Below, in pieces: positions 47,501-59,735 of a stretch of 64,000 bases of DNA. The notes under the pieces are model-generated. The model made no database searches. It was not told the DNA's origin and worked only from the letters and a program-made list of their open reading frames with translations. The DNA is from Owenia fusiformis (taxonomy: Eukaryota > Annelida > Polychaeta > Sabellida > Oweniidae). How positions within the stretch are numbered: the stretch's first letter is position 1; each line of letters begins with the position of its first letter. The position numbers and the translations under genes are program-made. The stretch covers positions 31,800,926 through 31,864,925 of the forward strand of contig CAIIXF020000002.1 in assembly GCA_903813345.2 (NCBI GenBank), written 5' to 3'.

Positions 47501-50500
47501 CGTTGTTATACTTGCTTCTTGACTCTGTAAGTGCACTTAGTAACAATGATTCAGTAATTTTGTATAGGATCATTAGAACTTATGCATCTTTCACTTGTTC
47601 TCATTACGAATGGATTGTTAAATTTTTGCCTTATGTGTGTTTTCTTTATTTGTGAACATGTAAGTAATGCGTAAGGGTGACTGACATTATTACATTTTGT
47701 TCATACATATACATAATATGTACAGTATAATGACTAAACAAATTAAGAATGGACTCTCTTCCATTTGCTCATACAAGAATGTCTTTATCGAAAACAACTG
47801 TAGATAAGTTGAACCCATATTTACAAGTATTTGTCGTTCGTATGTATACATGCCAGTATTTGTGAGTTTAAAGTCATATATCATATGAGAATAAGTTGGC
47901 TCATGTTATACATCGACAAAGTAACTACAATTAAGAAGTTAACAATCATATTGCCCGTAATTTGTACATTGTAAATTATACACTTGACTGTACTTACTCA
48001 AAGGTCACAGAAAATGTCATGATTTAAGTATACTACTCAAATCGTTGTTTTTGAGAGCAACTATGGTCGTCTACTGCTAGATTTAGACCATGGGGAAGTC
48101 ACTCTCTCTCTCTTATATAGGCTACATAATATAGGAGGGAGGGGTTACTTGATCCACATGATTTAGACCACGGCCACTAAAAAGCACATGCGACATCTTT
48201 CAAATTATTGTCGAGAGTTCAACTCTGAGAAAGGTTAATGTTTTATAAACGACCCACTACTCCTGATTTCTACCACGTCTGACAGTAGATCGATGACAAG
48301 AGTATTTAGAAGGCAGATTAAGCGAGGAAATAAGTGCAAAAGCCAATAAAACCAAACGTATCTAAAGCAAAATAAAAGAATCTTACTCAATTCGCCATTC
48401 GAAAACAAACCCAAACATCCAAATGATCTCACAGACAAAAAAGAATGTTTCATGACCCTTCACATAAGGATAATCAAAATAACTTCCATAGGGAATTTTA
48501 GCTATAGAGATACCACATAACGTCATATGCACTCCTTCCGTAAGTTTAGAAATCGAAGTTTTCGTTGGATGGATGACACATAATTACAATAGTTGGATTT
48601 AAGACATGTTTTGAAATCGCAAAACTTAAAGCAGGCCTTGATATGTGAACCGAAGGGGATTCCCGGTAGCTTAACTTATGGAGGAGAGTGCAGTGTATTT
48701 TACTTATTACAGGTGGCACATTTTTGTGAATCTAACTCCTCAGACCTAGATCTGCAACACAATACATTGGCCCCTAATCTACAAAATAAGAAGTGTAGCA
48801 GAAGAGGGACATGGGACGTCATTTTAGACCACAATGATTTTGCTAACAACAACAACAACAACAACAACAACCCCCCAAGAGATATTAATGACGTTAGCCC
48901 AGACATTCAAGTACTTTACAGAAGACCAAAGGGGATTTGTAAACGGATGGTATTGGTGCTGGATAAGTCAAATAGCATGGTACTGACAAACACACTTTAA
49001 TCATCGTTATAATTAATTAATACAATTACAATTGTTCAAACGTCAACAATAAATGACCACGCATTTATTGCACAAAATAAAAGATATATCATACCATGAT
49101 AATTTTACCATATCGGATCATATCAATTTCAGGAAAAAAAGAACAGACTTTTTGTTTTGGCGCAAGCAGCCTACAAATTCATAATCAGCACGGTACCAGA
49201 TGGTGTGGAGCTTGGTATTGTCGTGTTTGATGAAACAGCTCGAGTCACACACTCTATGCAGCACATACAGACACAACAGGATCGTGAGAGTCTCGTTGCG
49301 GCGTTACCAACAACGTTTAAACTTTGGACGGCTATAGGGAGCGGGGTTGTCGAAGCCATGGATGTAAGCGTGATGCAATATTACAATCACCTCTTTTTAA
49401 CTCTCGAAAACTCACATTTGTTTAGATGCTTCAAATTTATTTAGTAGCTAGCTTATTTGTTGTTGTAAAAAGGGCAGTTTTTATCCCACATCACCTTATT
49501 TGTAGTTGTTAAGGTGGAGTTTTTTTTATCCCATATTACCCTATTTTTGTGACTGTTAAAAATGGTGGTTTATCAGCATTACCTTTACAAGCTAGTGGTT
49601 TCATCACAATTAACCTTACTTGTAGTTAGCTTTAAATTGTTGTTGTAAAAAAGACAATTTTTATCCCACATCACCTTATTTGTAGTTGTTAAAATGGAGG
49701 TTTTTATCCCATATTAACCTATTTTTGTGACTGTTAAAAATGGCGGTTTTATCAGCATTACCTTATTTGTAGTTGTTAAAAGAGGGCGGAGGTGTCACTG
49801 CCGGTGCTAAGATGTTCGTATTATCAGATGGTCAGGAAACCGACCATGGACCAAGTATTAATGAAGTGTTGGACTCTGGACTTTTTGATAACACTGGTGT
49901 AACTGTTGATGTCATTGCTTTTAGCAGCACGGCGGCAGACGATTTAGAGAAGCTAGCACAAAGAACCGGTTTGTCCACGGTGTTCCCCACACAATATGTT
50001 CTATATATATACTATTATAATGTTCAATTTCTAAGTCTGATATGATGTTACAATCAAAAAGACAACAATGGTCGCGTGCATTGTGAATATATATGAATAT
50101 ATTAAACCATATAAATCATTATTTCACACATGTTCTTATCAATTTGCCAAATATTAACGATAGGTGGCAGTGCATTTTTCTATTCTGAGGATCCTAGCTC
50201 TACTGCGCTTGAAGATGCATTCACCAGATCACTGGGTGACACTAGGTATTGCGCAGGAATTCAGCCAGTTGAGGTGGGTGCGACTGTGTTTAAGCTACAT
50301 TGAATTGATATTTACATGAAGTTCGATTCCGAATCAATTGGAAAAATATAGCATAAAAAATAGTAGAATAAAGTATATAATTTATTTTGATACATTAATA
50401 CTTTTACAGTGATTGGATTTTGGAACCACAGTCTATTAGAGAGATGCATTCTGAATGATGCTTACGTTATTGTCCAGCACCTTTTGTCATGAAAAATATC

Positions 50501-53500
50501 TGCCCAAATTCACAAATTTTCATATGAAAGAACTGAGAAGATCATTTACAGCATGTTTTTTTCTCGTGCACTGTAAGTCCAATTTCAGACACCGACCATT
50601 ACTCTTTCTAGGTTCGGAGCGAACGTGTTTTTGAAACATCATCTTCCACGAGTCAGTATCCAATCTTCATTGATTCATCTCTTGGAAGAGACACCACATT
50701 CATGTTTACTCCGCCACCAAGTGTCAGGAACATAGGATCCTTAATGGTAAGACATTACACTTATGTTCACTCCACCACAAAGAGTTCACAAGACAGCTAT
50801 CCTTAACGTATGGCATAACAATAATGTTTACCCTATCACCAGGTAGTAGCCATGCAGGTTCATTAATAAAGGCATATCATTCATGTTTAATCTGCCACCA
50901 TGCGTCAGCAATATTGTTTTTAGGAGGTAAGACAAGACTTTCCCGACACCCAAGCGTCATACTTACGGTATTTACAATATAAGTACATGTAATTACGCAA
51001 AATAGGCGTGACTTAGCCATTCAGATAACAGCATTTTATAAAAGTGTAGAGTCACCAGCTATACATTTCATGTTATATTTTGTAGTAATTCATTTTAGAT
51101 AACTGTCTCTAGTCCTAGTGGACAGAACTATACAATATTATCTCCAGAGTCCTCAGAACACCCTGACTTCTTAGTTATCCAGATTGTTATACTAGGTGTA
51201 TCAGAGGTAGGTAAATTGCATTAAATAAAGTTGATTGCAAAATACAGCTTACTCATTTAGAATATTAGAATATAGTTCCAGCTAAATAAGGAACGAATGA
51301 GATTCAACATCATATTACACGGGGGATAAGCAAAACGAGGGCGAAGCCACGGACTGCGACTCGCGTAACTTTACACCGCAGCCCAGCGCCAAAATGGAGG
51401 GACATCCGGCAGTGCCTTCTGCTTCTTCCGACAAAATAGAGAAATCCAGGTATTTTAAATGCTATCGTAGTGTCTAATCGGTGACCAAAATATTACTCTA
51501 TATCTGGTGTTGGTCTGTAGATAAGAAAATAAGCAGTTGTCCAGATCAAGCTAAAACAGTAGCAAAGTTATGATTTTACCTGTAAAATATGTGCATATTA
51601 TTTAATTTACTATACATTTGAAAGGAGTTTTTAACACGTTTCTGATATCTAAAGGTTAGTTGAGGCTCCGAGTATAATTCGTGAAAATGATTTGATAATA
51701 GAATGTGTTCATGAGGAGAAAATTAGATTCAAACTGCGCATTCATAGTGGACGCAGTCCAGTAAACAAAGCTATTTCAACAACGCAACACAGCCCCCATT
51801 GATATTCTAAGCAACGCAGTCCATAGAATCATTATATTGAGATGAATACGCTTCAAAAAGTGATACTTAGTGGTATATCATCTTATGAAATTGTATGAAT
51901 TTGTATTCTATACTCATAGAATGCACATGTTATGTCAAAATAAATACAGTATGTTTGAAACCAATCAAAAAAGATCATGTTTTTCCAATTTTTCACAAAA
52001 CGTAGTCACGCGGTAGTATCTCTTCGGGACGTATCGAAACCACTCCGTCCCGAAAAACCGTTAATTTGAATTTAAAACCTACCCCAGTGTTTGAAAATCA
52101 AGGATTGTGAGTCTCACACTTCACCGTTTTTCTTCAAACTTGTTCCGTACAAAGCTTCACAGAAATACCTTTCAGTCGATACATTGTTTTCGTGTACAAA
52201 GTACCTCGTTTTAGCGGCGTTTTGGTCCCCAGCTGCGAGATAAAGCAAATTTTCATAACTTTCAACTGTAAATCAAGTTATCTCGCCAGTCTTTTACCCA
52301 TTCTCGCTCATAATTTCAGAATGGACTCCCATTACAACCTTCCATCGCTACGTTTTGATTTTTGGGCATCAAACGCAGCAGTTTCTAAATCATCCACACA
52401 TCTCTTAAAATTTGACTAATACGTCCCGTCACCTTCCACTACGCCCCGCCGAGTCTATGACTACAAACGTGGAGTTGTATTCTAAAACATTTTGTTCATC
52501 GTTGTGTAATTTTACATAGGTTTGCCTTGGTCGATTCTTAACACCAGTCTTAAGTTTAGCATACATACGGAGTATAACTATAACTGATTGCATGAAATTG
52601 ATAATTTAAATGTTTGTGAAGATGTTGCTTTTTAACTTCAATTATATGTAATTGTCCTGTATTTGATTTTGTGAGGAAACCAAGTGTCTGGTTTGAAACA
52701 CAATAAAATCTGAAATCTTGTTTTGCTAATGTTCAACATAAATAATTTATTTATCCGCCGAGGGCAGATTAGAGCGGATCAATCAATGATGTACAAAAAG
52801 TAACATGTAAAAGAAAAAACGCTATACTAGTATTGTGATGACTGCTCTCGACAGAAAGCTTCAATTTTCATTGCATCATATTTATTTATTTATTTACCTG
52901 TATTTAAACAGAGTGCTTTTAAACATGCTTAATTCTATGAAGAATGTTTTTATAGTTTTTAATATTCTATCGTCCAGCGTATTCTCTCCGAATTATTGAT
53001 CTGGCTATGAATTTTATGCACTAAACATAAACATGTAATACGTATCAGAATGATACTATACAATATTATATCACAAAGAACAGTTTGTCATGACTATACA
53101 TATTTTCTAAGTTCATCATCATGCCACAGTGTAAATGTACTGTATGACATCCAAGGCAAAGTACTAACACTCTAGACCCCTGGGAAATTTTGCCACGCGT
53201 CTTACTTGAAGTTTTGGTAATTTTGACAAATATGCCGTTTTCATAAATGGTTTATAACTCAAAATTAAACTGTTGTATTTCAGGAATATGTATTTTTTCT
53301 TCATCATGTATGATTTTCAATAACCCTACAGGCACCACTTTTTTTTAGCTAAATCCATCGGGAAACTTTGCCACGCTTAATTTCAGAATAACGGAGATGT
53401 TATCAAAATTGAGCAATATTGGCACAAAAACGTTTCTAGATTCATATAAAGAATGCATCATCGTACAACACTAATTGGTATATAAACAACATCTACTGAC

Positions 53501-56500
53501 TTGGTCTGATAATGTAATATAAAGATTTTAACTGTTGTGTGTCAACCTTTCTTCTGTATGATTCCATTGGATTACATTTTGAAACGTGTACCATATAAAA
53601 TGATACATGTTTCTAACGTTATGCTGAAAATAATATAATTGACATCACCCATCCTTTCGCATTTTAACATTTTTTCAAGGAAACGTTTCTTAAAAATATT
53701 TTCAATTGTTCAGTAATTAAAATCTTTATATTGCAATATCGGGAAATCTAAATTTAAGGGAGATTTTGGACCACCCTATTATAGGTATATTGAAAATGGA
53801 CAAGAATGGGTAAATCTTAAAACACAATCCGATTGGTATTTAGAATTGACAATGGCAACCTACAAACGGACACATCGATGGACAAATTGTTTTAGAATGC
53901 AACTCTACGTGTATAGTGATAGACTCGGCGGGGCGTAGTGGAAGATGACGGGACGTATTGGTCAAATTTGAAGAGATGTGTGGATGATTTAGAAACTGCT
54001 GCGTTTGATGCCCAAAAATCAAGACGTAGCGATGGAAGGTTGTAATGGGAGTCCATTCTGAAATTATGGGCGAGAATGGGTAAAAGACTGGCGAGATAAC
54101 TTGACTTACAGTTGAAAGTTATGAAAATTTGCTTTATCTCACAGCTGGGGACCAAAACGCCGCTAAAACGAGGTACTTTGTACACGAAAACAATGTATCG
54201 ACTGAAAGGTATTTCTGTGAAGCTTTGTACGGAACAAGTTTGAAGAAAAACGGTGAAGTGTGAGACTCACAATCCTTGATTTTCAAACACTGGGGTAGGT
54301 TTTAAATTCAAATTAACGGTTTTTCGGGACGGAGTGGTTTCGATACGTCCCGAAGAGATACTACCGCGTGGTAGTTTATACCTTTTAACAATCAAAAGCG
54401 TCTGTTATGGAGCTTTGTTCTTATTGACTCAAGACGAAACTTCGATTATTAATAATTAAAAAATGATTGACATATCCTCATATTCACTCGTGGTATTGTA
54501 CGTTCGCTCGTGCATGTATAATAATTCATTCCATAGAAGGGTGCCAAATAAGTCCTGCACCCCCCCTCCCTACACCAAAAATCACCAAGTGTGACATATC
54601 ATTGGAAAGATCATTCAAAGTTACGTTGATTAACATATATCTATTACCTGAATCAATGTCCAAAATTGCTATATTGTATCGTTTAAGACCTAGAAATATG
54701 GCAATTCAATAGCGTATTTGGCAGAACAGTCGAGCGCAAGATGACAACGTAATTATGTTTATTACAAACCAATTTGTGGATAGGGTTAAATATATAGATA
54801 ATTGGATAGTGGTGAGACTTTTTATAAGAAGTAGAAATGTGAAACAATTAACTTTTTGATGATGCAATAAAAGCTGCTGGGGAAGGGTACATTAACTAGT
54901 ATTTAAGATATCAGGAAAATATCAAATAATTGGAGAGTTGGTGAGGTAATGTAATTTTGGATGATCTTTCCAACATTCCATCAATATTGCTAGCTACCAT
55001 AAATTCATGATTTCAGCTGCATTTGACAGCTTGTATATATTTGCAGAATGGATTGAGACACGATGTAGGTCTATTAAAATAGCCCTTTATATTCAATTTT
55101 GTCCAAAGTTGCTCCATTTCGGCCACACCTGTACACACATTGTGCTATCTACCTTTGGCTGTGATTGCGTTCAGCTTCAGATATAAAGCAACACTGAGTC
55201 GCGGACTGCGTTGGGCAGATGGATGGACTGCGACTATTATAAATTCCAATTTTCTATGTAATTGTACGTTTTCCGCTTACCAAATATCACACGAAGATGT
55301 AATTGTAACAACAGAACATGAATAATTATATTAATTCGATGTCATTTCTGATTCCTTTGTTTAAATCGGTATATTAGGGACAAATATTGACAAAATTACA
55401 TTTTTTGTGGCAGATTTCGAATTCATTTGTGTTCATGCTAAACTATTGGACAGCCGAGCACAAAGAATGCCATTGCAGGTGGAGTATGAATATGTTGATC
55501 ACCGACTGGAACATACTAGCTATTCTGTAGAATATCCAAACCAATAATCTACCCCAAATCCTAACATGCCTTCCAAATTAAGTTTGGATTTACCGCCATT
55601 GTTCAGCTATAATGCGTTGTAACCTCGTTTTGAATTACGCGAGTCGCAGTCCGTGGCTTCGCCCTCGTTTTGCTTATCCCCCGTGTATTAGAGACTCAGA
55701 AGCTTTACGCAAAAGTCACTTTTTACGAGCCATTCGTTCTATGGACCGACTGTCGACCATTCACGTGACCAAAAGTCCGCCATTATTACCTTATGTGGCA
55801 AATCATCAAAGCAACGATCACGACGTTATATGTTGTGTTTGTGATGAAGATATGACGTAATATAACATAAACTATGACATCAGTTACTTATTTCCCTATC
55901 AACTAAACAGACAAGAAAGCTAAACGTCACACATCACAGTGTTTATTATATTTTAATTTGTGACGTCATTAACATGTTACCTAGCCAACAGAAAACAAGC
56001 AGTAAAATGTAGTTTGTTCATTGTCTTTCTCTGTGGTATTTCCATAAAAAGTGGATCAGTTTTGTCAAAATAGCATTATGGCCTTCGTATTTTTCTAGTG
56101 TCATTTTCACTTGATTTTCTTGTTGCAGTCAGGATATTGGAGATACACCATACAAAATGGCGGACAAGACGGGTATATTGGAGTAAATATACGATCTAGT
56201 CCAAAAACAACTTCAGGAGGTATAACATTGAAAGCCTGGATAAATAAGCTGCAAGTGAGCGTTCCAGTCGAAACTGTCATAGTATATGCGGAGATAGCAC
56301 AGGGCTATTCACCAGTCATAAGCGCCCATGTTGAAGCAACTATTGAACTACCAGGACAACGTTTCACTAAAATCTTACTTCACGACAATGGCATAGGTAA
56401 TGCCTGGGTCACATTTGCTCCGATCCATCGGCCGTCGCCCGGCCGATAGAGGCTGAGATTTGTTCAATATTGTATTCAATTTTAACAAAATACCCAGCAA

Positions 56501-59500
56501 ATGCGGAGCAAATGTGACCAAGGCATTAGCAGGATGTAACCCAGATATCGAGTTAGCTCCCTGTAGACTTATTGGCATGTTTCAGTAATAGTTACTATCA
56601 TCGCCAGAATTAGAGTCACTACATAGTATGTTACCAGTGATTATTTCTGAAACTTACTTAACATTTTACTGTTGTTTCATATTTAGGCAGTGATAATTTC
56701 AAAGATGATGGGGTGTATTCCAATTTCTTCCCCGACGTCAGTGGAGATGACCGTTATGCTGTCACTGTGAGTGCCAGTAATCCAAGTGGGAATGCAGTGT
56801 TACAACATCGTGCTTCGGCTGTCAGTGGAGCCTATGACCAGTTGCAAGGTACGAAAATGTAATATTTCAACATGGTACATCGGCTGTCAGTGAAGCCTAT
56901 AATCAGTTACGAGGGAGCCATTGAATTGAACACCCAAATCTTGTTTCAGTTGAAGAAAAAATCACATTGGAAGATATAGGCGACTTTAACAGGCAATCGT
57001 CTGGTGGTTCATTCAAGGTGGAAAACTCGGACAGGAAGGAAGAATATCCTCCAGGTAGAGTGGAAGATTTATCAATCGAGAGCATGTCACTTGAAGAAAG
57101 GACAGTGACCTTGATCTGGACAGCACCTGGTCAAAATGCGTTCTCTGGAATAGGTAGGATTTAAAACCGGAAGTGATTGAAACTGCACACTCGTGAAATA
57201 CATTGTTTGACTTTGTAATGACAAGATATTTGATTAAAACCTGCATCTTACTCACTTGTAAAACGATTATTTGTTGCTAGTGTCTGGATTTGAGATATTC
57301 GTGCATCACAAAATGGAGGCCCTTGTTGCCAACCATCTCCATGGTTACGTGGTACACGAATTAGACCTGGTGGATGGATCACTAGAACCACTGCCAGCAT
57401 ACAACAAGCACAGAATTGTGATCAGACTACCAAAGTTTGGCGCTGAAAACGAGACGTCTTACAGTTTCGTCATGTGGTCTTGGGATGAACTAGACATTCA
57501 TAGCGACCTGTCTGATTACGTCATGGCTAATCTACTCGTGGATCCGGATGATACTGATTTTTGGGTGAGGAAAGCTACATGTAAACATCAAAGTATAAAA
57601 ATAACATTTGTTCGATTCAAAAAAGAACATAAGGTTGAATTCAAAACTTGGAGCAAGTGCAAATACGTGATGGCTTTCTCTTAATCACATGTTCTTATTC
57701 ACATGTTTTAGATTGCTTCTACTACAGTGGCGACAACTGATGAGAATGTACAACGAACACAGACTGGCGGAGTCTCAAATGGTTTGGAACTGTACATTTG
57801 TATTCCCATGGGTATCATAGCTTTCATCTTACTTGTCATTGGCTTTGTGTATATCCTGATCATTAGGAAGAAAAGGTACTAGAGAGATTTCGCACCTAGT
57901 GAAAACACAACTTATTACGTATACTTATACTTATAGGTAAACGTACAAGGTGTTTCATAATGTGGGCTTTTCGTCAGGAAAGATCTTCTCGGACTGTAAT
58001 AAATACAGGTCAAAGGGATGCCATTTGTACTTTCTTGAATTGTAGCATGTTTAGTTGATCCAAATGTGTTTGTCTAGAATAAAATAGGCTCATATATAGT
58101 ACATATGTTATAGAATCATCTCTTCCCAAATTGACTTTTGGAGATGCTCGTTATGAAACACCCTGTATGTCATATGTTGAGCTACTGAATGGGTCGTTTC
58201 CAGGAATTGCTAGAACCTACTGGTTTGATTGGTGTTTCGAATTGATGGTTAAAGTATTTGATTGGATACTGTTCCCACTCAGCCAATTAATTTCAAAAAA
58301 TGCTTGCGGTCAATTGTTCCACACACATGTAGGTAAATCTTTATACGGAGATCCAACTGTATACGTTATCATTTACGTAAATATACCGTTTTGTAAGTTC
58401 ATTGAACTTATAGTGATCATGAAAACATTGAAATAATCAACTTGCTTATGTAATGACTCACTTTAAAGAATCATGACTCACTTTAAAGGATCGTGTTTAT
58501 AATACACTACAACTACAAGGACACGGAAGCAAGCATTTAATTATAATGTGCATAATCTACACGTGCAGATGGCAGTGCATTCACAGTCTCTAGTTGATTG
58601 AGCTTTTCTATAACGGGAATAGTTATGTTCCATTAAGTACAATTTACAATTGATTTTAGTAAATATAATAGTTCGACATGACCCTTTAAAGGGTTCCGAT
58701 AAGCATCCCGTATAAAAACAATATGGCGGCTCCAGGCGAATCGACTGGATCAGTCCATTTTTAAGAAATAAGGGGAGTTCTGTAAAATCCAGTTTATTGA
58801 AATTGTCTTTGAGATAAAGTAATCCGTTTATAATGATTTTGAAAACATTATCCATAGAGTGATTGCGTTCAAAGAATATGTACAACAGCCAATATAAATC
58901 CTTGTATTAGAACTGCTTTGTTTCATTTGTAGGACATTCATATACCAAGCTGTGTGCTATTACGTTATGGGGAAATTTAGATGTCAATTTTTCCTTATTA
59001 TACACAAATAGAAGATCCTGAAACTTCACCCATAAATGTGGAATTGATTTGTCAAAATAAAAATCACCGTTTTATAAATATGTGACGATCTATAATATAC
59101 TTGTGCTATATAACAGTTAGAGGTGTTGACACAACGACCTCGAGCCTGTGAACCCTTGAGTATTATTCCGGGATCGGGCCTTTTATACTAAACGGTGAGC
59201 AACACCAGAAACGAGCGTTCGATTTGCTAAACGATATGCGTCACCCTTTAAACTATACGTATACGTATAAGTTGTACTTTCACTTATGTGCGAAATCTCT
59301 CTATTAGTCGATTAAATACCTTTATAGCCCCCCTCTTTATTGGGTTTTCCAATGAACTAATTTCAATTTCCAGCTGAACATACCATTTCATTCAATCAGA
59401 CAAGATAATGCCACGAAGGGAATCTACAATGGACCACAATTTTACACGTTCACGTGTACAAGTTCTCTAAAAACGTTAAGCTTAACATTCCCATCAGCTA

Positions 59501-59735
59501 AATCGAGGTCTACAACTTTTCTTTCTGATATTTTAGACAAGTGAAAGGCGAGGATGATTATGAGGATACCATGTACCAAAGGACATCGAAAATGCCAGCG
59601 TTTGTGACAAACCCGGTATACAACTCAAAACACGTTCCGGTTCAAAGTAGGAGACTACCGGAAATACCAGTAGGCAGTGCGCATGCTCCTATATCACATT
59701 ATGACATCACCACAGTATATGACAAAATAGCATGA
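44515..59735 (+). CDS. CLCA-family protein, copy 2 (open throughout)
   Basis: Sixteen exons: 44515-44679, 46354-46645, 46816-46959, 47393-47526, 48713-48979, 49133-49363, 49773-49968, 50164-50273, 50612-50746, 51099-51206, 56129-56396, 56687-56848, 56950-57153, 57281-57564, 57712-57875 and 59537-59735. They sum to 3063 nt (1020 residues plus stop) with phases identical to copy 1. Order: signal peptide (AYILPALLTLTIFHPTWA), N-terminal domain, HEFSHLRYGVFDEYG (residues about 158-172), VWA with MIDAS DKSNSM (about 329-334), fibronectin type III (exons 13-14), TM helix (about 924-948) and a tail with YEDTMYQ and VYN tyrosine motifs. Oddities are a nine-Asn run before the VWA domain, TTFKLWTAIG where copy 1 has NSGGGTAIG in the VWA metal-loop region, a non-consensus donor GTACTG after exon 5, and a start-stop ATGTAA directly before the ATG. 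The alternative start is the ATG at 44527. Confidence 0.9.
44870..46238. mobile_element. Composite inverted-repeat element in CLCA copy 2 intron 1
   Basis: The left end (CCCTACTATCACACCAAA) is mirrored at the right (TTTGGTGTGATAGGGGGG), with TAA on both sides, as in PIF/Harbinger-type insertions. Inside, left-end-like segments recur at about 45030 and 45400 and a second right end occurs at about 45800-45827. The right half is a tandem pair with a 425-bp period (for example TGAATCGATT at 45541 and 45966). The whole is scattered with GAACG and AGAACC words. No transposase is seen. Confidence 0.65.
49452..49790 (+). repeat. Repeat array containing copies of the exon 7 splice acceptor
   Basis: Degenerate units of about 45 bp, in a higher-order pair about 185 bp apart, repeat ACCTTATTTGTAGTTGTTAA and ATCCCATATTA words. 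The real exon 7 acceptor (TTTGTAG at 49766-49772, then TTGTTAAAA) is the last unit. Perfect look-alike acceptors occur near 49494-49510 and 49675-49692. Confidence 0.8.
50696..50936 (+). repeat. 61-bp tandem copies of the exon 9 end and donor
   Basis: Starting in exon 9 (ACATTCATGTTTACTCCGCC), decayed copies begin at 50757, 50818 and about 50879, each 61 bp on. The last regains a GGTAAGAC donor-like end. CLCA copy 1 has no such array in the same intron, so it arose after the two copies split. Confidence 0.75.
51318..55685. mobile_element. Non-autonomous DNA element (outer), CACG ends, 5-bp TSD
   Basis: A 51-bp near-perfect inverted repeat starting CACGGGGGATAAGCAAAACG is flanked by TATTA at 51313-51317 and 55686-55690. 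Subterminal GGACTGCG words recur in both orientations on both sides. Without the inner insertion the element is about 2.0 kb. No transposase ORF is seen. It lies in intron 10 of CLCA copy 2 and accounts for most of that intron. Confidence 0.85.
52007..54370. mobile_element. Non-autonomous DNA element (inner), 500-bp inverted repeats
   Basis: Inserted inside the outer element. It starts CACGCGGTAGTATCTCTTCG and ends with the complement, flanked by GTAGT at 52002-52006 and 54371-54375. The inverted arms run about 500 bp (52007 to about 52506, and about 53868 to 54370) and are nearly identical, so the small ORF in one arm is mirrored in the other. The 1.36-kb centre is AT-rich and non-coding. 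Confidence 0.87.
56400..56526. mobile_element. Palindromic MITE, copy B, abutting a splice donor
   Basis: The same family as 20627-20768: starts ATGCCTGGGTCACATTTGC, ends AGGCAT, with CGGCCG-type inner arms, and is flanked by TA on both sides. Its first base is intron position +4 after CLCA copy 2 exon 11, so the donor reads GTA from the host and ATG from the element. Confidence 0.85.

Noticed and set aside
52192-54185. Mirrored ORFs (52192-52419 + and 53892-54185 -) as a possible duplicated gene
   Set aside because: They are the two arms of the inner element's inverted repeat. The protein is not recognised and one copy is shorter.
51318-55685. A Polinton or other large virus-like element
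   Set aside because: It is too small (about 2.0 kb without the inner insertion), has 5-bp rather than 6-bp duplications, and has no coding genes.
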